This document shows, one piece after another, positions 44,280-51,932 of a DNA stretch of 58,094 bases. The notes beneath the pieces were generated by a model that was not told where the DNA came from, ran no database searches, and saw only the letters and a list, made by a program, of their open reading frames with translations. This DNA comes from Caballeronia arvi (GTDB lineage Bacteria > Pseudomonadota > Gammaproteobacteria > Burkholderiales > Burkholderiaceae): positions 1-58,094 of the forward strand of contig NZ_FCOM02000052.1 in assembly GCF_001544695.2 (NCBI RefSeq). The letters are read 5' to 3'. The number at the start of each line of letters is the position of its first letter. Positions within the stretch are counted from its first letter, which is position 1. The translations under genes were made by a program, and so were the position numbers.

Positions 44280-45335
44280 ATGCAATTCCTCGACGATTCA
44301 TTGCACCCCGAGAATCAGGACAAGGTCGTTATCACCGTTGCGCCTTATGGCCCCGAATGGATGCCCGCCGACTTCCCCGAAGACATTCCGGTGACGATGG
44401 ACGAGCAAATCCAGAAGGCGGTCGACTGCTACGAAGCGGGCGCCACCGTTCTGCATCTGCACGTGCGCGAACTCGACGGCAAAGGCTCCAAGCGCCTGTC
44501 GAAGTTCAATGAACTGATCGCCGGCGTGCGTGCCGCGGTGCCGGACATGATCATCCAGGTCGGCGGCTCGATCTCGTTCGCGCCGGAAGACGACGGTCAG
44601 GCCGCCAAGTGGCTCTCCGACGATACCCGTCACATGCTCGCCGACCTCGATCCGAAGCCGGATCAGGTGACCGTCGCGATCAACACGACGCAGATGAACA
44701 TCATGGAGCTGCTGTATCCGGAATATCTGGAAGGCACGTCGCTGTCGAATCCCGCGTTCATGGCCGCCTACAGCGAAATGACGGTTCCCGCCGGCCCCGC
44801 ATGGGTCGAGGAGCATCTGCGCCGCCTGCAGGCGTCCGGCATCCAGCCGCACTTCCAGTTGACCGGCATCCATGCGCTGGAGACGCTCGAACGCCTCGTG
44901 CGAAAGGGCGTCTACCGCGGTCCGCTGAATCTGACGTGGATCGGCATCGGCGGCGGCTTCGACGGCCCGAACCCGTTCAACTTCTTCAACTTCGTCCACC
45001 GCGCGCCGGATGGCTGCACGCTCACGGCGGAGTCGCTGCTCAAGAACGTGCTGCCGTTCAACATGATGGCGATGTCGATGGGCCTGCATCCGCGCTGCGG
45101 CATCGAGGACACGATCATCGACCAGCACGGCAATCGCATGACGTCCGTGCAGCAGATCGAGCAGTGCGTGCGCGTGGCGCGCGAACTCGGACGCGAAATT
45201 GCCAGCGGCAAGGAAGCGCGCGAGATCTATCGCGTCGGCGTGCAGTACGACACCGTCGACCAAACGCTCGCCGCCAACGGCATGGCGCCGAACCGCAAGG
45301 CCGGCCAGATCAACCTGCCGCTGCGCGCGGCCTGA
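44280..45335 (+). CDS. Beta-keto acid cleavage enzyme (BKACE, DUF849)
   Basis: The 351-residue TIM-barrel protein matches the BKACE family: ITVAPYGPEWMPAD, GATVLHLHVREL (metal-binding HLH, about residue 61), IIQVGGSISF and NLTWIGIGGG. These Zn enzymes react a beta-keto acid with acetyl-CoA, giving acetoacetate and a new acyl-CoA. The first known member acts in lysine fermentation; others take carnitine- or aromatic-derived keto acids. The ATG at 44280 follows CGGAGCC. A transporter gene follows after 157 bases. The keto acid used here is unknown. Confidence 0.88.
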   Translation: MQFLDDSLHPENQDKVVITVAPYGPEWMPADFPEDIPVTMDEQIQKAVDCYEAGATVLHLHVRELDGKGSKRLSKFNELIAGVRAAVPDMIIQVGGSISFAPEDDGQAAKWLSDDTRHMLADLDPKPDQVTVAINTTQMNIMELLYPEYLEGTSLSNPAFMAAYSEMTVPAGPAWVEEHLRRLQASGIQPHFQLTGIHALETLERLVRKGVYRGPLNLTWIGIGGGFDGPNPFNFFNFVHRAPDGCTLTAESLLKNVLPFNMMAMSMGLHPRCGIEDTIIDQHGNRMTSVQQIEQCVRVARELGREIASGKEAREIYRVGVQYDTVDQTLAANGMAPNRKAGQINLPLRAA

Positions 45336-45397
45336 AACCCCGGCACGCGGGCGTTACGCCTGCTCCTTTAACGCAACACTCAACACTCCACGGCGCA

Positions 45398-45420
45398 GGC
45401 GGGAAGCATTGCTTCTCGCC
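45398..45420 (+). other. Hairpin between the BKACE and MFS genes
   Basis: GGCGGGAAGC-ATT-GCTTCTCGCC forms a 10-bp stem in RNA with one G-U pair and a three-base loop. No T-run follows. It may stabilise the upstream mRNA end or attenuate the downstream genes. Confidence 0.4.
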
Positions 45421-45492
45421 GCGACAACAAGCGGCCCGCGTCGCGCTTTCGCGCAATGACGAGGCCCGCGCCGGACATCGGAGGAGACAATC

Positions 45493-46827
45493 TTGGATAT
45501 CCATTGCACCCAACCGGCCTCGTGCGGCAGCAACGCCGTCATGGCCACATCACGCAAATACGCGTGGATCGTTTTCGCGCTGACATTTGGTCTGCTGCTG
45601 TCGGACTACATGTCCCGGCAGGTCCTGAATGCGGTATTTCCGCTGCTGAAGCAGGCATGGGGCCTGTCCGACACGCAACTGGGTTCGCTCAGCGGCGTCG
45701 TGGCGCTGATGGTCGGTCTGCTGACCTTCCCGCTCTCCGTGCTCGCGGACCGCTGGGGCCGCGTGCGCAGCCTCGTTTTGATGGCGTCGCTCTGGAGCCT
45801 CGCCACGCTCGGCTGTGCCGTCGCCACCAGTTACGGCGAGATGCTCGTCGCGCGCGCATGCGTGGGTCTCGGCGAGGCCGCGTATGGCAGCGTGGGCATC
45901 GCGCTCATCCTCAGCATTTTTCCGTCGCATATGCGCTCCACGCTCACCGGCGCGTTCATGGCCGGCGGGGCGTTCGGCTCCGTGCTCGGCATGGCGCTGG
46001 GCGGGTTCGTCGCCGTGCATTTCGGATGGCGTGCGTCCTTCGGCGCGATGGCGATCTTCGGCATCGTGCTCGTGATCGCCTACCGGCTCGTGGTTTCCGA
46101 CAAGCGCATCGCCGCGCGATATGCCGATGTTCAGTCCACCGCGCAGCAGCACGCGGCCGGCATGCGTACGAACCTGCGCACGCTGCTGGCGGGCCTCTTC
46201 TCGACGATCTCGGTCGTGTGCGCCTATGTCGGCAGCGGCGTGCAGCTTTTCATCATGGGCGCGGTGATCGCGTGGATGCCGAGCTTTCTGAATCGCTATT
46301 ACGCGATGCCCGCCGACAAAGCCGCCGCAGGCGCCGCGGTCTTCGTGCTGCTGGGCGGAATCGGCATGGTCGGTTGCGGCGTCGTGACGGACCGCATCTG
46401 CAGAAATGCGCCCTCGCGCAAGTGGCTCACGGCGCTCGCCTATTGCCTGATCTCGCTGGTGCTGCTGTCGATCGGCTTCCGGCTCCAGCCGGGCGCATTG
46501 CAGCTCGTCCTGCTCGGCGCGGGGATTCTCGTCGTGGCGGGCACGTCCGGCCCGGCGGGTGCGATGGTCGCGAACCTCACGCCGCCGGCAATCCATGCGT
46601 CCGCCTTCGCGACCTTGACGCTCGCGAACAACCTGCTCGGTCTCGCGCCCGGCCCGCTCGTCACCGGCGCGATCGCCGACCGGATCGGTCTGTCGGGCGC
46701 GCTGCAACTGATTCCTTTCGTGAGCGTTGCGGCGATGCTTGCGTTCGCCATCGGCAGATCGCGATACGCGCGCGATCTCGACCGCATCGACACACTGCGC
46801 GGCCGTGCAGCAAAACAACCGATCTAA
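45493..46827 (+). CDS. MFS transporter (TTG start)
   Basis: The 444-residue, twelve-helix major facilitator protein has LLLSDYMSRQVLNAVFP in helix 1, LADRWGRVRS in loop 2-3, and GLGEAAYGSVG in helix 4, close to the anion:cation/spinster-like group. The gene starts at a TTG at 45493 with GGAGGAGA nine bases upstream; an ATG 16 codons in (45541) lacks such an SD. It is followed by a 62-codon gene and a Rieske gene. It probably imports the acid handled by the BKACE enzyme or the ferredoxin-linked oxygenase. Confidence 0.88.
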   Translation: MDIHCTQPASCGSNAVMATSRKYAWIVFALTFGLLLSDYMSRQVLNAVFPLLKQAWGLSDTQLGSLSGVVALMVGLLTFPLSVLADRWGRVRSLVLMASLWSLATLGCAVATSYGEMLVARACVGLGEAAYGSVGIALILSIFPSHMRSTLTGAFMAGGAFGSVLGMALGGFVAVHFGWRASFGAMAIFGIVLVIAYRLVVSDKRIAARYADVQSTAQQHAAGMRTNLRTLLAGLFSTISVVCAYVGSGVQLFIMGAVIAWMPSFLNRYYAMPADKAAAGAAVFVLLGGIGMVGCGVVTDRICRNAPSRKWLTALAYCLISLVLLSIGFRLQPGALQLVLLGAGILVVAGTSGPAGAMVANLTPPAIHASAFATLTLANNLLGLAPGPLVTGAIADRIGLSGALQLIPFVSVAAMLAFAIGRSRYARDLDRIDTLRGRAAKQPI

Positions 46828-46851
46828 CCGCCTTTTTCAAGGAGAACAGGA

Positions 46852-47040
46852 ATGTCCGATTACTTGCAAGCTGCCTCGACGACGAAAGAGGCGATGACCA
46901 TCGAATCCACGCCGCCGACGAGCGAGCGACCAAAGGCGTCATCGCCGGCAGCGCGAACCTGGGCGTGGGGCAGGACGCACGAACCCTATGACTGGATGGA
47001 CGCGCACACGCCCTTCGACGACATGAGCGCTTGGCGTTGA
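46852..47040 (+). CDS. 62-aa protein between transporter and Rieske genes, family unknown
   Basis: The ATG has AAGGAGAACAGGA just upstream, an excellent SD, and the 62-codon frame ends five bases before the Rieske gene, so it is almost surely translated. The N-terminal half is Ser/Thr/Pro-rich; the C-terminal half (AWGRTHEPYDWMDAHTPFDD) is rich in Trp, Asp and His and looks like a conserved binding motif. No signal peptide or membrane segment is visible. I recognise no family. A partner or maturation factor for the Rieske protein is possible. Confidence 0.65.
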   Translation: MSDYLQAASTTKEAMTIESTPPTSERPKASSPAARTWAWGRTHEPYDWMDAHTPFDDMSAWR

Positions 47041-47044
47041 TGAA

Positions 47045-47335
47045 ATGACGCAAAACATACGGATAGCCGCCGCCGACGCGCCGGGCGTCGGGGAGCGCAG
47101 GCTCCGGTTCGTCGATGGCCGCAGCGTCGTGCTCTTCAACGTGGAAGGCGTGATTCACGCCATCGACAATTCATGCCCGCACAACGGCGCATCGCTGGCT
47201 AACGGACGGCTCGATGGCCATGTTCTGCAATGCCCGGCGCACGGCTTGCGCTTCGATCTCGTGTCGGGGTGCGTCGTCGGCGCGCCGGGCATGTGCCTGA
47301 CGAAGCTGGCCGTCGACACTTCCTCGCAGGACTGA
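47045..47335 (+). CDS. Rieske-type [2Fe-2S] ferredoxin
   Basis: The 96-residue protein has a Rieske centre, CPHNGASL and CPAHGLRFDL (ligands Cys-His and Cys-His, about residues 44-65). It is the length of NdoA/BphF-type ferredoxins that feed ring-hydroxylating oxygenases. No oxygenase alpha subunit or reductase gene is in the window. It follows the 62-residue protein gene by four bases. Its partner may be encoded elsewhere, or it may serve an unrelated monooxygenase. Confidence 0.88.
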   Translation: MTQNIRIAAADAPGVGERRLRFVDGRSVVLFNVEGVIHAIDNSCPHNGASLANGRLDGHVLQCPAHGLRFDLVSGCVVGAPGMCLTKLAVDTSSQD

Positions 47336-47375
47336 AAAACGCCGACGCCGCATCGGACTGCATGCGGCGACGGCG
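47335..47375 (-). terminator. Intrinsic terminator, minus strand
   Basis: CGCCGACGCCGCAT (47340-47353), an eight-base loop and ATGCGGCGACGGCG (47362-47375) pair over 14 positions with one A-A mismatch. On the minus strand TTTTT (47339-47335) follows. It ends the short minus-strand gene at 47416-47721 and abuts the Rieske stop codon. Confidence 0.65.
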
Positions 47376-47415
47376 CGACGGGCATATGATCCGCCCGTCT
47401 TCAACTCAATCTTCC

Positions 47416-47721
47416 TTACTGACTCGCAGCCGGCGACTTCACGCTCGGCGTCGCCAGCGTGTTGTTGCTCGTCGCCGGCGCGCTGTTGGCGGGCGTCGCG
47501 TTCGTGCTGCTCGGCAGGCCCGAATTCGGCTTTTTGGCGCCCATGCCACTATCCGAGTTGGTCATGCCCGGCGTGCCATAGCCGCCCGTCGCTCCGTTCA
47601 CCTGGTTTGCAGGGCTGGCCGTGCTGCCTGTCGAACCGCCCCCGGCGGTCTGTGCAAAAGCGCCACCCGACAGCGTCAGTGCGGCGACGGCCGCGACCAG
47701 TGTGCTGATTGCCTTGTTCAT
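47416..47721 (-). CDS. Small exported Gly/Ser/Asn/Ala-rich protein
   Basis: The 101-residue product has a signal peptide (cut after GAFA) and a low-complexity mature part of Gly, Ser, Thr, Asn, Ala and Pro (TAGGGSTGSTASPANQ and similar). AGGGA precedes the ATG at 47721. No fold or family can be read; such proteins are common in Burkholderiaceae and often annotated hypothetical. It is a lone minus-strand gene between two plus-strand operons, with a terminator downstream. Confidence 0.7.
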   Translation of the reverse strand: MNKAISTLVAAVAALTLSGGAFAQTAGGGSTGSTASPANQVNGATGGYGTPGMTNSDSGMGAKKPNSGLPSSTNATPANSAPATSNNTLATPSVKSPAASQ

Positions 47722-47899
47722 GAACCGTCCCTCCTTTGTTCGGACTGGGAATGTGGACACAGACGATCGCCGTCTGCTTAAAGCTCAGTGGCGCAATCTC
47801 CGTGCCGCGTACTGCTCTTCCCTCCGGAAAACTTCCCAGCCAGCGAAAAACCGCCCCGCGAGCACTTTTTCGGGTAAACGATGATGGCATGCCGTACTA

Positions 47900-47909
47900 T
47901 GGAATACCA
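47900..47909. promoter_or_regulatory. TGGAATACCA, possible GntR/FCD operator
   Basis: TGG-AATA-CCA is a short dyad 38 bases before the GTG start of the DUF1185 gene, in the leader of the five-gene operon. It is one base from the TGGTATACCA form that I associate with FCD-type GntR operators. Such a short motif can occur by chance. Confidence 0.25.
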
Positions 47910-47947
47910 AAATGGCCGACATGTTCAACGTATGCGAGGAATCTCCC

Positions 47948-48550
47948 GTGACGCTCATCCGTAAATCTGTCCTTCATGTCGAAACCATTTATGTGGACGG
48001 CGGCAAGGACGCCGCCAGGCCGCTGAAAATGATCGGCGCCGCCGCCGTCATCAAAAACCCGTGGGCCGGACGCGGCTTCGTCGAAGACCTGTCGCCGGAA
48101 ATCCGCGCGCTCGGACCGCAACTGAGCGAACACCTGACGAAGCTCATCCTCGATGAAGCCGGCTCGGGCGAAGCAGTCGAAGCGTTCGGCAAGAGCGCGA
48201 TCGTCGGCGTGGACGGCGAGCTGGAGCACGCGTCGGCGCTGATCCATACGCTGCACTTCGGCAACATCTATCGCAGCGCGGTCGGCGCCAAGTCGTACCT
48301 CGCCTTCAACAACACGCGCGGCCCGGCGAATGCGCCCCTCCTGATCCCGATGATGGACAAGAACGACGAAGGCCGTCGCTCGCATTACCTCACGCTGCAG
48401 TTCGCCATTCCCGACGCGCCCGCGGCAGACGAACTCGTCGTCGCGATCGGCGGAGCGACGGGTGGCCGTCCGCATCACCGTATCGGCGATCGCTACAAGG
48501 ATCTTGCAGAGCTCGGAAATGACGCCAAGAACCCTGCTGCTGTCAAGTAA
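47948..48550 (+). CDS. DUF1185 / 'amino acid synthesis' (PF06684) family protein (GTG start)
   Basis: The 200-residue protein matches PF06684: IRKSVLHVETIYVDGG, AAVIKNPWAGRGFVEDLSP (19 residues), SAIVGVDGELEHASALIH and FGNIYR. Structures of the family show a chorismate-mutase-like fold, but no reaction is established. I chose the GTG at 47948 (GAGGAA upstream), where family members begin, over ATGs at 47912 and 47921. It is the first gene of an operon with a hydrolase, flavin monooxygenase, aldehyde dehydrogenase and nucleobase-type permease. Confidence 0.85.
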   Translation: MTLIRKSVLHVETIYVDGGKDAARPLKMIGAAAVIKNPWAGRGFVEDLSPEIRALGPQLSEHLTKLILDEAGSGEAVEAFGKSAIVGVDGELEHASALIHTLHFGNIYRSAVGAKSYLAFNNTRGPANAPLLIPMMDKNDEGRRSHYLTLQFAIPDAPAADELVVAIGGATGGRPHHRIGDRYKDLAELGNDAKNPAAVK

Positions 48551-49361
48551 GCGCGCCGCTCGCTATCTCGAGCAGGGAACCGGCGAGCCGCTGGTTCTGA
48601 TTCACGGCGTGGGCATGCAGGCGCACGCGTGGTATCCGCAGATCGAGGCGCTCTCGGCCGGCTTTCGTGTGATCGCGGTCGATATGCCCGGTCACGGCAA
48701 CAGCGACGCGCTCGACGCGAACGCCGGATTGCGGCAGTTCGTGCAGTGGGCGATCGAGTTCATCGAAGCGCTGGACGCCGGCCCCGTCAATCTGGCCGGC
48801 CATTCGATGGGCTCGCTGATCGCCGCGGGCGTCGCCGTGACGCGGCCGGATCTGGTCCGGCGCGTCGCGGTGCTCAACGGCGTGTACCGGCGCACGCCCG
48901 AGGCGCGGCAAGCCGTGCTTCAGCGCGCGGCCGAACTGAGCGCTGGGGCCATCGACGTCGAAACGCCGTTGCGGCGCTGGTTCGACGATGAAGAGGCACA
49001 GCGCGCCGCGGCGCAAAAAGTCGAATCCTGGCTGCGATCCGTCGATCCTCAGGGCTACGCCACGGCCTACACGGCCTTCGCCACGGGCGACGAAACGTAT
49101 GCCGACGGCTGGCGCACGATCGCGTGCCCGGCCCTCGTGCTCACCGGCTCGGACGATCCGAACTCGACGCCCACGATGGCCGCGCAAATGGCCGACGCAG
49201 CGCAGAACGGCAACGCCGTAGTGATCGACCGCGAGCGGCACATGGTGAATCTGACCGCGCCCGAGAAGGTCAACAGCGCCTTGCGTGCGTGGCTGCAGGT
49301 CGAGCCGCACGAATCAGCCATGAAACATAGCAACGGCATCGTCCGCCCGCTTCATTCCTGA
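48519..49361 (+). CDS. Alpha/beta hydrolase
   Basis: The 280-residue alpha/beta hydrolase has LVLIHGVGM (oxyanion loop), DMPGHGNS, nucleophile Ser96 in GHSMGS, an acid in TGSDDPN and His in DRERHMVNL. The ATG at 48519 (CTCGGAAA upstream) lies inside the end of the DUF1185 gene, overlapping by 32 bases. In the Rut pyrimidine pathway a similar enzyme, RutD, acts on an aminoacrylate/carbamate product; a comparable cleavage step is conceivable. The substrate is unknown. Confidence 0.87.
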   Translation: MTPRTLLLSSKRAARYLEQGTGEPLVLIHGVGMQAHAWYPQIEALSAGFRVIAVDMPGHGNSDALDANAGLRQFVQWAIEFIEALDAGPVNLAGHSMGSLIAAGVAVTRPDLVRRVAVLNGVYRRTPEARQAVLQRAAELSAGAIDVETPLRRWFDDEEAQRAAAQKVESWLRSVDPQGYATAYTAFATGDETYADGWRTIACPALVLTGSDDPNSTPTMAAQMADAAQNGNAVVIDRERHMVNLTAPEKVNSALRAWLQVEPHESAMKHSNGIVRPLHS

Positions 49362-49372
49362 AAGGTCACATC

Positions 49373-50410
49373 ATGCGTTTTTCGCTTTTCGTTCACATGG
49401 AGCGCGTCTCCGAGAAGACCAGCCAGAAGCAGCTCTACGACGAGATGGTCGAGCTCTGCCAGATCGCGGATCGCGGCGGCATGCACGCCGTCTGGACCGG
49501 CGAGCATCACGGCATGGACTTCACCATCGCGCCCAATCCGTTCATCAATCTCGCCGATCTCGCCAACAAGACGAAGCGCGTCAGGCTCGGCACGGGCACG
49601 GTGATCGCGCCGTTCTGGCATCCGATCAAGCTCGCCGGTGAAGCGGCCATGACCGACATCATCACGGACGGGCGGCTCGAACTCGGCATCGCGCGCGGCG
49701 CCTATTCGTTCGAGTACGAGCGCCTGATGCCCGGCCTCGACGCATGGAACGCCGGCCAGCGCATGCGCGAACTCATTCCGGCGGTGAAGAAGCTGTGGGA
49801 AGGCGACTACGCGCACGAAGGCGAGTACTGGACGTTCCCGTCGACGACGTCATCGCCGCGGCCGCTGCAACAGCCGCATCCGCCGATCTGGGTCGCGGCG
49901 CGCGATCCCAACAGCCACGAATTCGCCGTCGCCAATGGCTGCAACGTGCAGGTGACGCCGCTGCATATGGGCGATGAAGAAGTCGAGAAGCTCGTCGGTC
50001 ACTTCAATGCCGCGTGCGACAAGTTCAGCGACGTTCCGCGTCCGCAGATCATGCTGCTTCGCCATACCTACGTGGCGAGCAGCGAAGACGACGCGCAAGT
50101 CGCAGCCGACGAAGTCAACGTGTTCTACAACTACTTCGGCGCGTGGTTCAAGAACGAGCGCCCGGTCAGCCGCGGCATGATCAAGACCTTGAGCCGCGAA
50201 GAAATCGCAGCGCATCCGTTCTACACGCCGGAAGCGATGCGCAAGAACAATGTCATCGGAACGCCCGAGGAAGTCATCGCCCGTCTGAAAGCCTATGAAG
50301 CGCTCGGCTTCGACGAGTATTCGTTCTGGATCGACACCGGCATGAGCTTCGAGCGCAAGAAGGCGTCGCTCGAGCGCATGATCCGCGACGTGATGCCAGC
50401 CTTTGTCTGA
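49373..50410 (+). CDS. Luciferase-like (LLM) flavin-dependent monooxygenase
   Basis: The 345-residue TIM-barrel flavoprotein has MRFSLFVHMERVS, the WTGEHHGMDF block (about residues 42-51), RLGTGTVIAPFWHP and RLELGIARGAYSFEYER. LLM enzymes use reduced FMN from a separate reductase for Baeyer-Villiger, desulfonation or ring-opening oxidation. The gene is 11 bases after the hydrolase gene and 12 before the aldehyde dehydrogenase gene, so the product probably flows to an aldehyde. No flavin reductase gene is adjacent. Confidence 0.9.
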   Translation: MRFSLFVHMERVSEKTSQKQLYDEMVELCQIADRGGMHAVWTGEHHGMDFTIAPNPFINLADLANKTKRVRLGTGTVIAPFWHPIKLAGEAAMTDIITDGRLELGIARGAYSFEYERLMPGLDAWNAGQRMRELIPAVKKLWEGDYAHEGEYWTFPSTTSSPRPLQQPHPPIWVAARDPNSHEFAVANGCNVQVTPLHMGDEEVEKLVGHFNAACDKFSDVPRPQIMLLRHTYVASSEDDAQVAADEVNVFYNYFGAWFKNERPVSRGMIKTLSREEIAAHPFYTPEAMRKNNVIGTPEEVIARLKAYEALGFDEYSFWIDTGMSFERKKASLERMIRDVMPAFV

Positions 50411-50422
50411 GGGTCCGAGTTC

Positions 50423-51892
50423 ATGAGCCAATCATTTCAGTTGTATATCGACGGGCAGTTCGAGCCCGGCGCCGCGAGCTTCGGAAGTGTGAATCCGGCC
50501 ACGGGCCGCGTGTGGGCGCAGATGCCGGAAGCACGCACTCAGGAGGTCAATCGCGCGGTGGATGCTGCGGACCGCGCACTGGATGCGCCCGCATGGAAGG
50601 GCCTCACCGCATCGGCGCGGGGGAAGCTGCTCTACAAGCTCGCCGATCTCGTCGAAAAGGCGGCGCCGCGTCTGGCCGAAATCGAAACCAGCGACACCGG
50701 CAAGATCATCCGCGAGACATCCAGCCAGATCGCGTATGTGGCCGAATACTATCGCTACTACGCGGGCATCGCCGACAAGCTCGAAGGCAGTCACATTCCC
50801 GTCGACAAGCAGGACATGCAAGTGTGGCTCGAACGGGAACCGGTCGGCGTGGTCGCGGCCATCGTGCCATGGAACAGCCAGCTCTTTCTGTCCGCGGTGA
50901 AGGTCGGGCCGGCGCTCGCGGCGGGCTGCACCGTGGTGCTGAAAGCATCCGAGGAAGCGCCCGGTCCGCTGCTCGAATTCGCGAAGCTGATACATGAAGC
51001 CGGCTTTCCTCCGGGCGTCGTCAACGTGATCACCGGCTTCGGGCCGGAATGCGGCGCCGTGCTCAGCAGCCATCCGAAAGTGTCGAAGGTCGCGTTCACG
51101 GGCGGACCGGAAACCGCGAGACATATCGTCGCGAACACGGCGAACAATCTCGCGAAGGTGTCGCTGGAACTGGGCGGCAAGTCGCCGTTCATCGTATTCG
51201 CCGATACGGATATCGAGAGCGCGGTGAATGCGCAGGTCGCAGCCATCTTCGCCGCGAGCGGCCAGAGTTGCGTGGCGGGCTCGCGCCTCTTGATCGAAGC
51301 GTCCGTGAAGGATCGCTTTCTTTCGATGCTGATCGAGCGCGTCGAGCGCATTCGTGTCGGCGCACCGAATGACGTCGCGACGGAATTCGGACCGCTGTGC
51401 ACGGAGCGGCAACTGCGCAACATCGAAGCGATCGTCGAAAAGTCCCTGAAACAAGGCGCAAAAGTGCTCACGGGCGCGAAGGCGCTCGACCGCGAAGGCT
51501 TCTACTACGCGCCGACGATTCTCGACTGCACGGGCGTCGATCGTCCGGACTGCATCACGAAGGAGCTCTTCGGGCCGGTGCTTTCCGTCGATACGTTCGC
51601 CTCCGAGCAGGAAGCCATCGACAAGGCGAACAGCACGGTCTTCGGCCTGGCCGCCGGCATTTTCACGACCAACCTGACGCGCGCGCATCGCGTGTCGAAG
51701 CGCATCAAATCCGGCATCGTCTGGATCAACACGTATCGCGTGGTTTCGCCGCTCGCGCCGTTCGGCGGCTTCGGCCTGTCCGGGCATGGCCGCGAAGGCG
51801 GATTGAGCGCCGCACTCGAATACACGACAACGAGAACAGTGTGGCTGCGCACGTCGGATGAGCCGATCAGCGATCCATTCGTGATGCGCTGA
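50423..51892 (+). CDS. NAD(P)-dependent aldehyde dehydrogenase
   Basis: The 489-residue enzyme has VPWNSQLFLSAVK, VAFTGGPETAR, the general base Glu in LELGGKSPFIVF (about residue 251) and the nucleophile Cys in SGQSCVAGSR (about 285). It oxidises an aldehyde to an acid. It lies between the LLM monooxygenase and NCS1 genes in one operon. Resemblance is to betaine- or hydroxymuconate-type aldehyde dehydrogenases; the true aldehyde is presumably released by the monooxygenase and hydrolase. Confidence 0.92.
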   Translation: MSQSFQLYIDGQFEPGAASFGSVNPATGRVWAQMPEARTQEVNRAVDAADRALDAPAWKGLTASARGKLLYKLADLVEKAAPRLAEIETSDTGKIIRETSSQIAYVAEYYRYYAGIADKLEGSHIPVDKQDMQVWLEREPVGVVAAIVPWNSQLFLSAVKVGPALAAGCTVVLKASEEAPGPLLEFAKLIHEAGFPPGVVNVITGFGPECGAVLSSHPKVSKVAFTGGPETARHIVANTANNLAKVSLELGGKSPFIVFADTDIESAVNAQVAAIFAASGQSCVAGSRLLIEASVKDRFLSMLIERVERIRVGAPNDVATEFGPLCTERQLRNIEAIVEKSLKQGAKVLTGAKALDREGFYYAPTILDCTGVDRPDCITKELFGPVLSVDTFASEQEAIDKANSTVFGLAAGIFTTNLTRAHRVSKRIKSGIVWINTYRVVSPLAPFGGFGLSGHGREGGLSAALEYTTTRTVWLRTSDEPISDPFVMR

Positions 51893-51932
51893 AGCGGCAT
51901 AGCCAACCAATCAAGCTGGAGATGGAGACACG

